Assembly: GCF_025909975.1 (NCBI RefSeq)
Contig: NZ_JAPCIO010000002.1
Location: 434,001-498,000 of the forward strand
Origin: Flavobacterium lacisediminis
GTDB taxonomy: Bacteria > Bacteroidota > Bacteroidia > Flavobacteriales > Flavobacteriaceae
Direction of reading: 5' to 3'
Length of the DNA stretch: 64,000 nucleotides
The translations under genes and the position numbers were made by a program. Below are positions 1 through 10,100 of this stretch, piece after piece. A model generated the notes under the pieces. The model was not told the DNA's origin and searched no databases. It saw only the letters and a list, made by a program, of their open reading frames with translations. How positions within the stretch are numbered: the stretch's first letter is position 1; every line of letters starts with the position of its first letter.

Positions 1-1137
1 TAATTCACTTTCTGTATCTGGTACTTTTCCAATATCGTGTAATAAACCAGCTCTTTTAGCTAATTTAACGTTTAATCCTAATTCAGCCGCCATGATACCA
101 CATAACTTAGCTACTTCTCTTGAGTGTTGTAATAAGTTTTGTCCGTATGATGAACGGTATTTCATTCTTCCTACTACTTTAATTAATTCAGGGTGTAATC
201 CGTGTATTCCTAAATCAATTACCGTACGTTTTCCAGTTTCGATAATCTCTTCGTCAATTTGTTTAGCTGTTTTAGCTACCACTTCTTCAATACGAGCTGG
301 GTGAATACGTCCGTCAGTTACTAATTTGTGTAATGCTAAACGAGCGATTTCTCTTCTTACAGGATCAAAACAAGATAAGATGATAGCTTCTGGTGTATCA
401 TCAACAATGATTTCAACTCCAGTTGCAGCTTCTAAAGCTCTAATGTTACGACCTTCACGACCAATGATTCTACCTTTTACATCATCAGATTCAATGTTAA
501 ATACCGATACACAGTTTTCAACTGCTTCTTCAGTACCTACACGTTGAATAGTGCTAATGATGATTTTCTTAGCTTCTTGATGTGCAGTCATTTTAGCCTC
601 TTCAACCGTATCTTGAATGAATGACATAGCGTTTGTTTTGGCTTCCGCTTTTAAGCTTTCTACCAATTGTTCTTTAGCCTCCTCAGCCGATAAACCAGAA
701 ATTACTTCTAATTGTTCTACCTGACTTTTGTGAAGTTTGTCTATTTCTTGTTGTTTTCTTTCTAAATGTTCAATTCTAGCCGTGTAGTCAGCTATTTTAG
801 CTTCAGCTTCGTCATTTACTTTTTTTGCTTTAGCTAATTCATTAGAAATTTGAGATTCTTTATCTCTTGTTCTTTTTTCAGCTTCTGCTGTTTTTTTATC
901 TCTAGCTAAAATTACTTGTTCGTGTTCTGCTTTAAGTTCTAAAAACTTTTCTTTAGCTTGTAGGATTTTCTCTTTTTTAGTAGCTTCAGCTTCAGCTTTA
1001 GCATCTTTTAAAATTGAACCTGCTTCTTTTTTTGCGTTTTTAATAAGGTTTGAAACATTACTTTTCTCTAAAAATTTAGCGATTCCAAAACCTCCTGCAA
1101 GACCAACAACAATTCCAATTATTATGTTTAATATCAT
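1..1137 (-). CDS. rny: Ribonuclease Y, 3' end cut by window edge
   Basis: Endoribonuclease that starts mRNA decay at the inner membrane. The first 379 residues are present from an ATG at 1137; the family is usually about 520 aa, so the rest of the HD domain lies to the left of the window. Visible in order: an N-terminal membrane segment (about residues 1-20), a long Ala/Lys/Glu-rich coiled coil (about 25-200), a KH RNA-binding domain with the [10 protein letters not shown] loop near residue 220, and the start of the HD phosphohydrolase domain with the metal-binding pair H367-D368 (LLHDIGK). It is the last gene of a leftward unit behind the coiled-coil gene, zapA and the 6S RNA. Identity is essentially certain from domain order. 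Confidence 0.96.
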   Translation of the reverse strand, partial: MILNIIIGIVVGLAGGFGIAKFLEKSNVSNLIKNAKKEAGSILKDAKAEAEATKKEKILQAKEKFLELKAEHEQVILARDKKTAEAEKRTRDKESQISNELAKAKKVNDEAEAKIADYTARIEHLERKQQEIDKLHKSQVEQLEVISGLSAEEAKEQLVESLKAEAKTNAMSFIQDTVEEAKMTAHQEAKKIIISTIQRVGTEEAVENCVSVFNIESDDVKGRIIGREGRNIRALEAATGVEIIVDDTPEAIILSCFDPVRREIARLALHKLVTDGRIHPARIEEVVAKTAKQIDEEIIETGKRTVIDLGIHGLHPELIKVVGRMKYRSSYGQNLLQHSREVAKLCGIMAAELGLNVKLAKRAGLLHDIGKVPDTESEL

Positions 1138-1168
1138 GATGTGAGTTAAAAAAAATTATATAAAAAAA

Positions 1169-1318
1169 GCCTACATTAGGTGTTTGTATAAACTCTGTTA
1201 TACAAGATTTGAGCTAACCTGCAGTTCAAACTTCCCACTTAAGGGCCTGTTATAGTTGCAAAGATTCACTCGTTTAATTTGTTAGTGTTGAGTTTATCAA
1301 ATATATACTAATGTAGGC
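1169..1318 (-). ncRNA. ssrS: 6S RNA (6S-Flavo type)
   Basis: On the minus strand a roughly 150-nt RNA starts and ends with a perfect 11-bp closing stem (1308-1318 with 1169-1179, GCCTACATTAG/CTAATGTAGGC) and is followed at once by a run of seven T. A second helix of 8 bp (1290-1297 with 1188-1195) lies inside, then a large open region and an apical hairpin (CCC-TTAAGT-GGG). A long rod with a central bubble is the 6S RNA plan, in which the RNA mimics an open promoter and sequesters RNA polymerase. The place directly downstream of zapA is also that of ssrS in many bacteria. The fold was drawn by eye and not tested with a covariance model. Confidence 0.8.
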
Positions 1319-1347
1319 AGTATCGTATTTATGATGTAAGAACGTAT

Positions 1348-1641
1348 TTATTTTGAGAGTAACTCGCTCAATTTTTTATCCAAATTTTGCAATCTGGTTA
1401 TATTGGTTTCATTATCTTGAGATTTACTAATTTGTTTTTGCTCAACTTGTGCTGCAAATTGCAATGCACACATAGCCAAAACATCTTGTTTGTCTCTTAC
1501 AGCATAGCTTTGTTCAAACTGTTTAATCATAGCGTCTATTTTTTTTGAAGCACTTCTTAGTCCTTCTTCTTGTGATGGATCCACGGTTAAGGGATACACA
1601 CGATCAGCTATTGATATTTTAATTTTCAGTTTTTCACTCAT
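1348..1641 (-). CDS. zapA: Cell division protein ZapA
   Basis: A 97-aa ZapA-family protein that binds FtsZ and promotes bundling of Z-ring filaments in the cytoplasm. The N-terminal part has the typical short strand pattern (KIKISIADRVYPLTV) followed by a long helix rich in Gln, Lys and Ala that forms the dimer/tetramer coiled coil. Length matches the family (about 95-110 aa). It lies 7 bp behind the coiled-coil gene at 1649-1939, so the two are almost surely co-transcribed, and the 6S RNA follows it. Confidence 0.9.
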   Translation of the reverse strand: MSEKLKIKISIADRVYPLTVDPSQEEGLRSASKKIDAMIKQFEQSYAVRDKQDVLAMCALQFAAQVEQKQISKSQDNETNITRLQNLDKKLSELLSK

Positions 1642-1648
1642 GAGCTTT

Positions 1649-1939
1649 CTAATCTGAAAGTTGGGCTATGCAATAATCGATTTCTCTGATTAATGAATTT
1701 ATTTTGAGTTTCGTTTCTCGTTTGTTTTCTTCACTGCCTAGTAATGAGTTTACCATTTTTAGAGTATCTAATTGGTTCTTCAGGGTTTCAATTTCACCTG
1801 ATTGCTGTTGTTGATTTTTTTTAGAAAGCAACAATTCGTCTTGCAACTCTTGGTTTTTCTTTTCAAGCTGTGCCACTTTTTGGTTCAGCTTAAAAAATTT
1901 AACTTCGAGAGAATCAATTAATTCAGATAATCCATTCAT
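1649..1939 (-). CDS. Small coiled-coil protein upstream of zapA (ZapB-like)
   Basis: A 96-aa protein that is nearly all predicted coiled coil, with heptad-like Leu/Ile spacing and many Lys, Glu and Gln residues from about residue 10 to 80. No enzyme motif or membrane segment is seen. By position (7 bp before zapA) and structure it is a plausible ZapB-like partner of the division machinery, but this is inferred from context and not from a recognised family motif. Confidence 0.75.
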   Translation of the reverse strand: MNGLSELIDSLEVKFFKLNQKVAQLEKKNQELQDELLLSKKNQQQQSGEIETLKNQLDTLKMVNSLLGSEENKRETKLKINSLIREIDYCIAQLSD

Positions 1940-1967
1940 TAATGATAGAATTCATTTCAATATTTCA

Positions 1968-1998
1968 CAAAGTTAGCATTAGTATTCAAAAATAGCAA
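1968..1998 (-). promoter_or_regulatory. Promoter of the zap/6S/rny unit
   Basis: On the minus strand a TTG (1996-1998) is followed after 20 bp by TAACTTTG (1968-1975), which matches the Bacteroidota sigma-A consensus TAnnTTTG. It lies about 30 bp before the start codon at 1939. Confidence 0.6.
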
Positions 1999-2131
1999 TA
2001 CTTTTTACTAAATTTTGTGAATTAATTTTTATTATTTGTAACTAATTGATTATTAAATAATTATTATAGGTATGGTTTTTGTTTACTTTATATGAAATTA
2101 TTTTAGTATTTTAGCATTAAACACAAGCACT

Positions 2132-3814
2132 ATGAGATTTGTATTAGCCATTTTATTTGCCCCTTTTTTTATTTTTAGTCAAGATTATCCTCAAGATTAT
2201 TTTCAATCACCATTAGACATTTCGCTCGATTTGTCGGGTTCTTTTGGTGAATTACGCAGTAATCATTTTCATTCCGGTTTAGATTTTAAAACTAAGGGAG
2301 TAGAAGGTCTTCCTGTTTATGCCGCTGGAGATGGTTATATTTCAAGAATTAAAATATCAACTTTTGGATACGGAAAAGCTATATATATAACTCATCCAAA
2401 TGGCTACACATCGGTTTACGGACATTTGCAAAAAGCGAATGGCGCTATAGAATCTTTCATTAAAGCAAGACAATATAAAGAACAATCCTATGAAGTAGAA
2501 ATGTATTTGTACCCAACGGAATTGCCAGTGAAAAAAGGTGATGTAATTGCTTTTACTGGGAATACAGGAGGAAGTGGTGGTCCTCATTTACATTTTGAAT
2601 TTAGAAATACGAAATCGGAAGAGATTTTGAATCCGATGCATTTTGGTTTAAAGAAAATTATTAAGGATGAGAGAAAGCCTGTTATTCAAGGACTTGTGGC
2701 TTATCCATTAGATTCTACAACGGTTAATAATTCTCAAAAACCCATTAATATTTCTTTTTCTAAACAAGCCGATGGAAGTTATTTAGGCGTAAAAGTGAAA
2801 GCAAACGGAAAGGTGGCTTTTGGAATTAATGCCTACGATTTTTGTACAAACGCCTATAATAAAAATGGATTATACAAAGTGAAAGCCTATTTAAATGGTG
2901 TTTTGTATTACCAATATGGTTTTGATGGTTTTGCTTTTGATGAATCGCGATACATTAATAATTTTATCGATTATGAACGTTTTCATTTAATGGGGCAACG
3001 CGTTCAAAAATTATTTCAATTGTCTGAATATCCGCTTTCGGTTGTTTCTGGAAATAAAAAAGATGGAACTATAAAAGTGCAACCAGGTGTAAATTACACG
3101 TATCGAGTAGAGCTATATGATTTTCATGGTAACAAAGTGGAATTAGTTATTCCAATTGAGTTTGCCAATTCTCAAGCCACAATTAAAAATACGATTCAAA
3201 AAACGCCTTACTACGTAAAAGCTAAAAATGAAGCTATTTTTGAAAAAAATAATGTTTCGGTACAAATACCAGAAAATGCATTTTATTCGAATTTTTATTT
3301 GAATTTTGATGTAGCTAATGATATTTTGACTTTACATGATGATAGTGTTCCAGTTCATAAAAACATTACAGTTGCTTTTAACGATGTACAAGGTTTAACA
3401 GAAGAACAACTAGCAAAAACATATATTGCCACTTTAGATGGATACAAATTAGATTATAATAAAACGTATCGAAAAGGAAATACATTTTCAATAAAAACGA
3501 AGACACTTGGTAAATTTAAACTAGCTCAAGATGTTAGTCCACCTCGAATTTATAATGTGAATTTTGTTGAAGGAAAAACAATAAAAGAGCAAAAAACAAT
3601 AAGTGTTTCGGTAAATGATTTGCATTCGGATATTGATACATATAATGGTTATTTGAATGGCAAATGGATTTTATTAGAGTACGATTATAAAACTAAAAAG
3701 TTAGTACACAATTTAGATGATAATATTTGCGTTCAAGGTAGAAACGATTTAAAGATTGTTGTGACTGATAATTTACAAAATTCTACTACCTTTGAATCTT
3801 ACTTTTTTAGATAA
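2132..3814 (+). CDS. Secreted M23-family metallopeptidase
   Basis: A 560-aa exported peptidase of the LytM/M23 type, which cuts peptide cross-links in peptidoglycan. A signal peptide (about residues 1-17, ending FIFSQ) leads into the catalytic domain. The zinc ligands are visible in the family pattern: H47-x3-D51 (HSGLD) and the HxH pair H152/H154 (PHLHFEF), so the enzyme looks active. The last 350 or so residues are a beta-rich region without a recognised motif, common in the flavobacterial long form. It is followed 15 bp later by the TonB receptor gene on the same strand. Confidence 0.9.
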   Translation: MRFVLAILFAPFFIFSQDYPQDYFQSPLDISLDLSGSFGELRSNHFHSGLDFKTKGVEGLPVYAAGDGYISRIKISTFGYGKAIYITHPNGYTSVYGHLQKANGAIESFIKARQYKEQSYEVEMYLYPTELPVKKGDVIAFTGNTGGSGGPHLHFEFRNTKSEEILNPMHFGLKKIIKDERKPVIQGLVAYPLDSTTVNNSQKPINISFSKQADGSYLGVKVKANGKVAFGINAYDFCTNAYNKNGLYKVKAYLNGVLYYQYGFDGFAFDESRYINNFIDYERFHLMGQRVQKLFQLSEYPLSVVSGNKKDGTIKVQPGVNYTYRVELYDFHGNKVELVIPIEFANSQATIKNTIQKTPYYVKAKNEAIFEKNNVSVQIPENAFYSNFYLNFDVANDILTLHDDSVPVHKNITVAFNDVQGLTEEQLAKTYIATLDGYKLDYNKTYRKGNTFSIKTKTLGKFKLAQDVSPPRIYNVNFVEGKTIKEQKTISVSVNDLHSDIDTYNGYLNGKWILLEYDYKTKKLVHNLDDNICVQGRNDLKIVVTDNLQNSTTFESYFFR

Positions 3815-3829
3815 TTAAAACACATTCTT

Positions 3830-6292
3830 TTGAAAAATATATTTTTTGTATTCTTTGTAAGCTTATTTTCTTTAACCGTTTCGGCTCAAAAGGCTCGAGT
3901 TAAAGGTGTTATTTTAGATGAATTTAATAATCCAGTTGAAAACGTAGCAGTAAAAGTAGGAGACAAAGGAACAGTTTCCAATGAAAATGGTTTTTATATT
4001 TTGGAGGTTGAAGCCAATACAAAAGTTACCATTACTTTTTCGCATGTATCATTAAAAAAAATCACATTAAATTTAAATCTTAAGCCAAATGAAGATTTTG
4101 AGCTGAACCCTGTTATGAATTCGAAAATTGAAGAAATTGGAGAAGTTTTTGTAATTGGAAACAGTAAAAAACGTATTGACGGTGTAACAACTATTGATCC
4201 CGTAGTTATTCGTAAAATTCCTGGAGCAAACCCTGGAATTGAAAATATAATCAAAACATTGCCAGGGGTTTATTCAAATAACGAATTGAGTACTTCATAC
4301 GCAGTAAGAGGCGGAAATTACGATGAGAACTTAGTATATGTGAACGAAATAGAAGTTTATCGTCCTTTTTTGATTCGTTCGGGACAACAAGAAGGATTGA
4401 GTTTTACCAATACGGATATGGTTCAAAATGTAGACTTTTCTGCGGGTGGTTTCCAATCTAAATATGGTGATAAATTGTCTTCAGTTTTAGATATTACCTA
4501 CCGAAATCCTAAGCGTTTTGGTGCAAGTATAGAAGCTAGTTTGTTAGGAGGAAGTTTAACAGTAGAAGGCGTTTCAAAAGATCAAAAATGGAGTAATATT
4601 ACTGGTATTCGTTATCGCGATAATAGTCTTTTAGTCAATAGTCAGGAAACACAAACTAATTTTAGACCTACGTTTTTTGATGTGCAAAGTTTGTTGAATT
4701 TCAATGCTTCGGCTAAATGGCAATACAGTTTTTTGGGTAATATTTCTCAAAATAAATACAATTACCAACCATTAACGCGTCAAACGAATTTTGGAACCAT
4801 AGATGAACCTATTGCACTTTTAGTGTTTTATGAAGGACAAGAAAAAGATAATTATCTTACCCTTTTTGGTGCTGGAAAAGCGGTGTATCAATACAATGAA
4901 AAAAATAAGTTGAAGTTTATCGCTTCTGCTTATCATACACAAGAGCAAGAATATTATGATATTTTAGCTGAATATCGTTTGGGTGAAGTTGATTCCAATA
5001 TTGGTTCGGAAACGTTTGGAGATGTTGTTTTTTCTCGCGGAATTGGTTCGCAATTAAATCATGCTCGTAACGATTTGGATGCATTAATTGTAAATGCTGA
5101 AGTGAAAGGATTTCATGAATTAAACGAAAAGTCCCAATTAGAATGGGGCGCTAAATTTACTTTAGAAGACATTAGAGACCGTTTAGTAGAATGGGAAGTA
5201 ATTGATTCTGCTGGTTTTTCATTACCAAATCCTATTTTAGATTATATTAATGATCAACCTTATAATCCGTATGTTGGACCATTAGCACCTTATCAAAATA
5301 TTAGAGCGACAAATTATACAAAAATCAACCGCCTTTCTGGTTATGTACAATGGAATTATCGAGGAAAAATTGGAAGTCACGAATATTGGTTAAACACAGG
5401 AATTCGCGCACACGAATGGCAAGTAAAAGCGGATGGAAGACCTGATGGCGATGTTCAAATGACTTTTTCGCCAAGAGCTCAATTTGCCTTTAAACCCGAT
5501 TGGAATAAAGACATGATGTTCCGATTATCGGGAGGTTTGTATCACCAACCGCCATTTTACAGGGAACTCCGAGATTATAATGGAGTAGTGCAAACCAATG
5601 TAAAAGCACAACAGTCTGTTCATATCGTTTTAAGTAATGACTTTAGCTTTAAAATGTGGAAACGTCCTTTTAAACTAGTTTCAGAAGCGTACTATAAAAA
5701 TATCACGGATGTCAATACCTATACAATTGATAATGTTCGTATTCGATATAGAGCCAATAACAATGCAGAAGCTTACGCTTACGGATTTGACGCTCGTTTG
5801 AATGGTGAATTTGTTCCTGGAACAGAATCTTGGTTTAGTTTTGGCTATTTAAAAACAGAAGAAAATCAAGACGGAAGAGGTTTTATCGCTCGTCCAACTG
5901 ATCAAAGATTGAAATTTGGAATGTTGTTTCAAGATTATATGCCTAATATTCCCAACTTAAAATTATATCTAAATTTAGTTTACAACACAGGATTGCCAGG
6001 AGGTTCGCCTTCATACGCTGATCCATATGCTTATCAATTACGTTTAAATGATTATCGCAGAGCCGATGTTGGGTTTTCTTATGTGTTTAAAGATGAAAGC
6101 ATCAAATCGACTAAAACTTGGTTGAAACCATTTAATGAGTTTTCATTAGGTTTAGAGATTTTCAACTTGTTTAACAACCAAAATTCAATTACGAATACTT
6201 GGGTAAGAGATGTATATACCAAATCGCAATACGGTATTCCCAATTACATGACGACTCGTGTTTTCAACATCAAATTGGTTGCCCGATTGTAA
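3830..6292 (+). CDS. TonB-dependent outer membrane receptor with N-terminal carboxypeptidase-like domain
   Basis: An 820-aa outer membrane receptor. Order: signal peptide (about 1-19, ending VSAQ), a CarboxypepD_reg-like beta-sandwich (about 20-105, start KARVKGVILDEFNNP), a plug domain (about 115-220, with VRGGNYDENLVYVNE) and a 22-strand barrel ending in the aromatic-rich strand FNIKLVARL. The start must be TTG at 3830, because an in-frame stop (3812-3814) lies just upstream with no ATG between. The substrate is not evident; no SusD-like partner is adjacent. It is probably co-transcribed with the M23 gene before it and the lipoprotein after it. Confidence 0.9.
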   Translation: MKNIFFVFFVSLFSLTVSAQKARVKGVILDEFNNPVENVAVKVGDKGTVSNENGFYILEVEANTKVTITFSHVSLKKITLNLNLKPNEDFELNPVMNSKIEEIGEVFVIGNSKKRIDGVTTIDPVVIRKIPGANPGIENIIKTLPGVYSNNELSTSYAVRGGNYDENLVYVNEIEVYRPFLIRSGQQEGLSFTNTDMVQNVDFSAGGFQSKYGDKLSSVLDITYRNPKRFGASIEASLLGGSLTVEGVSKDQKWSNITGIRYRDNSLLVNSQETQTNFRPTFFDVQSLLNFNASAKWQYSFLGNISQNKYNYQPLTRQTNFGTIDEPIALLVFYEGQEKDNYLTLFGAGKAVYQYNEKNKLKFIASAYHTQEQEYYDILAEYRLGEVDSNIGSETFGDVVFSRGIGSQLNHARNDLDALIVNAEVKGFHELNEKSQLEWGAKFTLEDIRDRLVEWEVIDSAGFSLPNPILDYINDQPYNPYVGPLAPYQNIRATNYTKINRLSGYVQWNYRGKIGSHEYWLNTGIRAHEWQVKADGRPDGDVQMTFSPRAQFAFKPDWNKDMMFRLSGGLYHQPPFYRELRDYNGVVQTNVKAQQSVHIVLSNDFSFKMWKRPFKLVSEAYYKNITDVNTYTIDNVRIRYRANNNAEAYAYGFDARLNGEFVPGTESWFSFGYLKTEENQDGRGFIARPTDQRLKFGMLFQDYMPNIPNLKLYLNLVYNTGLPGGSPSYADPYAYQLRLNDYRRADVGFSYVFKDESIKSTKTWLKPFNEFSLGLEIFNLFNNQNSITNTWVRDVYTKSQYGIPNYMTTRVFNIKLVARL

Positions 6293-6334
6293 GCCAAGAA
6301 TAATTTTAGTATATTTGACTATAAAATTTTCAGA

Positions 6335-7048
6335 ATGAAACGTATCCTTTTTTCATTAGTTTTATTTATGACTTTACTAAGTTGTAAAAAAGAAGAAACA
6401 ACTCCAAAAGTAATTTACGAAGAAGGTAAAGCTAAAGCAGAAGTTGTGGTACGAGATAGCGGTTCAATAAAAGTAGCCGATTTACCTATTTTAATGGAAG
6501 GGACACAATATCTAATTCATCCGGTTGGTGATGTTCGTGTGTATGATACGGATAGTAAAGTATACGGAAGTAGTAAAACGAACCAAGTAAGCTATGCCAT
6601 TTCAAACTACAACCGATTTGAAATTACAGGATATTTTGATAATTTGAACTTTCAACATGTGGATTCCACTTCGATAAAACCTTTGACTGATAAAAAAATC
6701 CAAATTCAAACAGCTACCTACTTAAATACCATTGCTGCAAAAACTAAAAAGCAAATTGTGGTTTATTCTTTAGTTGATTCGGATACTAATAAAGATGGAA
6801 AAGTAGATCAAAATGATATTAAATCCTTGTATTTGAGTACAATTAGCGGTAGTAAGTTTACTAAACTTTCTGAAGAGTTTCAAGAATTAATCGATTGGAA
6901 TATAATTGAAGCACAAAATCGTTTATACTTTAGATGTATCGAAGATATCAATAAAAACGGCGCTTTTGATAAAAAAGACAAAGTACATTATCACTATGTA
7001 AACTTGTTAAACAACGAGTGGAAAGTGGAAATGTATACTCCTAATTAA
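6335..7048 (+). CDS. Lipoprotein with two EF-hand-like acidic loops
   Basis: A 237-aa exported lipoprotein with a clear lipobox (TLLSC, Cys17). I do not recognise a named family. Two acidic loops resemble Ca-binding EF-hand/dockerin loops: DSDTNKDGKVDQND near residue 148 and DINKNGAFDKKD near residue 203. It lies 42 bp behind the TonB receptor and may work with it at the outer membrane, which is an inference from position only. Confidence 0.75.
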   Translation: MKRILFSLVLFMTLLSCKKEETTPKVIYEEGKAKAEVVVRDSGSIKVADLPILMEGTQYLIHPVGDVRVYDTDSKVYGSSKTNQVSYAISNYNRFEITGYFDNLNFQHVDSTSIKPLTDKKIQIQTATYLNTIAAKTKKQIVVYSLVDSDTNKDGKVDQNDIKSLYLSTISGSKFTKLSEEFQELIDWNIIEAQNRLYFRCIEDINKNGAFDKKDKVHYHYVNLLNNEWKVEMYTPN

Positions 7049-7063
7049 GTTTTTGATTACTTG

Positions 7064-7354
7064 ATGAGAATTAAACTGATTTTTCTTTCCTGTTTTTTAC
7101 TGCTTTGTAATGTGTCTTTTGCCGAGGGTCAAGATGGTTTGGGAAATATTTTGATTTTTGGACAATCCTTTATGGTTATCACGAATCTTTTAGTTTACAT
7201 TTTTGTGTTAGGTGTTCTTCTAAAGTATCTTTTCTTTAAAAGAAATTCAAAAAATGGATTTACTAAGTCTTTCTTTATTTCTACTCTAATCTCGCTTTTA
7301 CTCTTAGTGATTTTTAAAGATAAGTTTACTTTTTTAATTTTCAATTTTCTTTAA
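7064..7354 (+). CDS. Small membrane protein of unknown function
   Basis: A 96-aa protein starting at the ATG at 7064; a TTG sits one codon upstream but ATG is preferred. It has an N-terminal signal-like helix ending NVSFA and two further hydrophobic stretches (about residues 35-60 and 72-95) joined by a short basic loop. No family was recognised. It lies 15 bp downstream of the lipoprotein gene on the same strand. Confidence 0.55.
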   Translation: MRIKLIFLSCFLLLCNVSFAEGQDGLGNILIFGQSFMVITNLLVYIFVLGVLLKYLFFKRNSKNGFTKSFFISTLISLLLLVIFKDKFTFLIFNFL

Positions 7355-7409
7355 AAAAAGAAATCAATAAACATATCAAATTTTATAAATCAGTGTTCCA
7401 GAAGATTTT

Positions 7410-8111
7410 CTAAATCAAAATATCACTTTCTAAATCTGATTTTTCAATTTCAAAATCAAATCCTAGTTTAGAAACCAATTCAATTACGAGTTTTTTATAC
7501 CAGTTTTCACTTTTTGGATGAATGTAGATTTTTTCAATCAATTGGTTGATATTGACATCAACTTTTAATCCATTATCGATTTTCATTCCGTTGTTAGAAA
7601 CGTCAGAAATAATACGAATTTCTCTTTCGTACTGAAAACTTTTACGCTTAAACAAAAAAGGGAAAAACGTATCCTCAAACGGAATAAACTCCTTTTTGTA
7701 ATCAATATAATTTACAGCGCCAATATATTGTTCGGTTTGTCTTTCAGGTTGTAAGGCTTCTTTTAGTCTTCCAATAGTAGTTTGAATGGCTAAACCTTCT
7801 GTATTTTGGGTAAAAATCTGCCACATGGCAAACGATTCGTATTCGTTGATGTGCCAACTACTAATCACTACTTTTTCACGATGGGATTTATAGTAATCTA
7901 AAAACTTTGGATTGTTAGCAGCAATTTTCTTGATTTCCTCAAAAGTAGGTTCTGAAAATGTGCCTTCATATTGGTCTTCAAACTTATCAGAACGCGACAT
8001 AAACAACTGTTGCGACAACAACATGTCTAAAAACTTAGACAAGTCCAAATACTTCCAAACAATGGTATCATTGTCATCAGGCAGTTTGATATTTGGATGG
8101 TTTACGTACAT
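7410..8111 (-). CDS. DUF2971 domain protein
   Basis: A 233-aa cytoplasmic protein of the DUF2971 family. Family features visible are the N-terminal WKYLDLSKFLDMLLSQQLF followed by SRSDKFEDQYEG, a central SSWHINEYESFAMWQIF segment and the later FKRKSFQYEREIR element. The biochemical role of the family is unknown; members are often found in accessory or defence-rich regions. Here it is a lone gene convergent with the membrane protein gene to its left. Confidence 0.8.
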   Translation of the reverse strand: MYVNHPNIKLPDDNDTIVWKYLDLSKFLDMLLSQQLFMSRSDKFEDQYEGTFSEPTFEEIKKIAANNPKFLDYYKSHREKVVISSWHINEYESFAMWQIFTQNTEGLAIQTTIGRLKEALQPERQTEQYIGAVNYIDYKKEFIPFEDTFFPFLFKRKSFQYEREIRIISDVSNNGMKIDNGLKVDVNINQLIEKIYIHPKSENWYKKLVIELVSKLGFDFEIEKSDLESDILI

Positions 8112-8270
8112 TTTTTAAGTTCAATTACAAGTTCAATCTCAAATTTAGGAAAATAGATTTATGGAATTTCAAAAATCTTAAATGAACTTAATACATAAAG
8201 ATAGTCAACTTCTAAAAACTTATGTGACTTTATGTTTAAAATATAGAAATCTGTTTTTCTGCGTGCTAAT

Positions 8271-10100
8271 TTATTCGAAACTCTGCATCATCACCAATTT
8301 CGAATATGTTCCGTTTAATGCTAACAATTCGTCATGTGTTCCTTGCTCTACGATTTCGCCTTTTTGCATTACAACAATTTTATCCGCTTTTTGAATAGTT
8401 GATAATCGGTGTGCAATTACAATGGATGTTCGGTTTTGCATCATGTTTTCTAGCGCCACTTGAACAAATTTTTCGCTTTCCGTATCTAAAGCAGAAGTAG
8501 CTTCATCTAAAATCATAATTGGTGGATTTTTCAAAACGGCTCTCGCAATCGATAAACGTTGTTTTTGTCCACCTGAAAGTTTTCCTCCAGCATCACCAAT
8601 GTTGGTTTCAATTCCGTTGGGTAAATCTTTTACGAATTCGTAAGCATTGGCTACTTTTAAAGCGGCAATAATTTCTTCATCCGTTGCATCTTGCTTCCCT
8701 AATAGAATGTTGTTTTTAATCGTATCGTTAAATAAAATCGAATCCTGAGTAACTAATCCCATTAAATGACGCAACGATTCTAAAGTCATATCCTTGATGT
8801 CGATGCCATCGATTTTTACACTTCCTTCTTGTACATCATAAAAGCGCGTCAATAAATTCGCAATGGTACTTTTTCCAGAACCTGATTGGCCTACTAAAGC
8901 CACTGTTTTTCCTTTTGGAACTTCTAATGAGAAGTTTTTAAGAACATTTTCTTCTTCGTATTTAAAGTTGATGTTTTCAATAGTGATGGAAGAATCGAAA
9001 GAGTTTTTAGATATGGCATCAGGTTTATTTACAATTGTGTTTTCTTGTTCAAGTAGTGAAAAAACTCTTTCAGCAGCAGCTAAACCTGTTTTTACTTGAT
9101 AGGATGCTTTAGAAATAGCCTTTGCTGGAGTTAAAATTGTATATGCTAATGCAATATATGCTATAAAAGTTGTTGGAGCTAAAGATTTATCTACGATTAC
9201 TAATTGGCCTCCATACCAAAGTAAAACAGCAATGGTAATTATTCCTAAAAATTCACTTAAAGGTGAAGCTAAGTTGTTTTTATTTCCTATACTATTTGAT
9301 AATCTTAAAAGACGATTTAAAGAAGAATTGAATTTAGTTATAAATATATTTTCTGAATTAAATCCTTTAACTACTTTCATTCCACTTAGAGTTTCGTCTA
9401 AAATTGAAATCTGAATGCCATTTTGTTCTTGAGCTTTAGTTGATTTTGATTTTAAATTTTTTCCAACTCTAGAAATAATAAAACCTGAAATAGGTATAAA
9501 TAAAAAGACAAAGAATGTTAGTTTTGGGCTTATAAAAAACATTGTCAAGATGGAAAATAAGATTGTTAAAGGTTCTCTAACTACTAATTCAAGTACTTGA
9601 AAAAAAGAATTTTTAACCTCGTTTACATCACCAAGCATTCTAGACATAACATCACCTTTCCTTCTCTCAGAGTAATATGAAACAGGTAAATGTATAATTA
9701 CGTTATATAATTTTTCACGTAAATCCTTTAAAACACCATTTCTTAATCTAGTAACATGATATGATGCAAAATAATTTGTGATGTTTTTTAGGAAAGCAGT
9801 ACCAATAATTATTGAAATAACAAAGAGTATCGCAAATTCAAATCCATTTTCAGCTGTAAGTTGTGTGACTTTGTAATTTAAATAATTTTCTGAAAAATCT
9901 TTAATTTCACCAATACCATTGAAAACCGGTTTAGTTGTAATTCTTTCATTTAATCCGAATATCACATTCAATGTCGGAATCATTGAAATCATCAATAAAG
10001 TTGAAAAAAAAGCATAAAAGATGTTGTAGATAATATTCATTACAATATCCTTCTTGTACTTCAGGGCAAACGGAATTATTTTCTTTAAATTTTCGTCCAT
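8271..10100 (-). CDS. ABC exporter, fused permease and ATPase (MsbA-like)
   Basis: A 609-aa half-transporter that exports a lipid or other hydrophobic substrate from the inner membrane. The N-terminal 340 residues contain six membrane helices. The ATPase follows with Walker A (GQSGSGKST, near residue 400), the ABC signature LSGGQKQR (near 508), Walker B with catalytic Glu (IMILDEATSALD, near 530) and the H-loop (IVIAHRLST). It functions as a homodimer in this family. The gene abuts the phosphosugar mutase gene with no spacer (start at 10100, mutase stop at 10101), so they form one leftward operon. Confidence 0.92.
   Translation of the reverse strand: MDENLKKIIPFALKYKKDIVMNIIYNIFYAFFSTLLMISMIPTLNVIFGLNERITTKPVFNGIGEIKDFSENYLNYKVTQLTAENGFEFAILFVISIIIGTAFLKNITNYFASYHVTRLRNGVLKDLREKLYNVIIHLPVSYYSERRKGDVMSRMLGDVNEVKNSFFQVLELVVREPLTILFSILTMFFISPKLTFFVFLFIPISGFIISRVGKNLKSKSTKAQEQNGIQISILDETLSGMKVVKGFNSENIFITKFNSSLNRLLRLSNSIGNKNNLASPLSEFLGIITIAVLLWYGGQLVIVDKSLAPTTFIAYIALAYTILTPAKAISKASYQVKTGLAAAERVFSLLEQENTIVNKPDAISKNSFDSSITIENINFKYEEENVLKNFSLEVPKGKTVALVGQSGSGKSTIANLLTRFYDVQEGSVKIDGIDIKDMTLESLRHLMGLVTQDSILFNDTIKNNILLGKQDATDEEIIAALKVANAYEFVKDLPNGIETNIGDAGGKLSGGQKQRLSIARAVLKNPPIMILDEATSALDTESEKFVQVALENMMQNRTSIVIAHRLSTIQKADKIVVMQKGEIVEQGTHDELLALNGTYSKLVMMQSFE

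Noticed and set aside
7912..8118. A plus-strand frame opposite the DUF2971 gene
   Set aside because: It is the complement of a well-supported coding region and has no homology signal.
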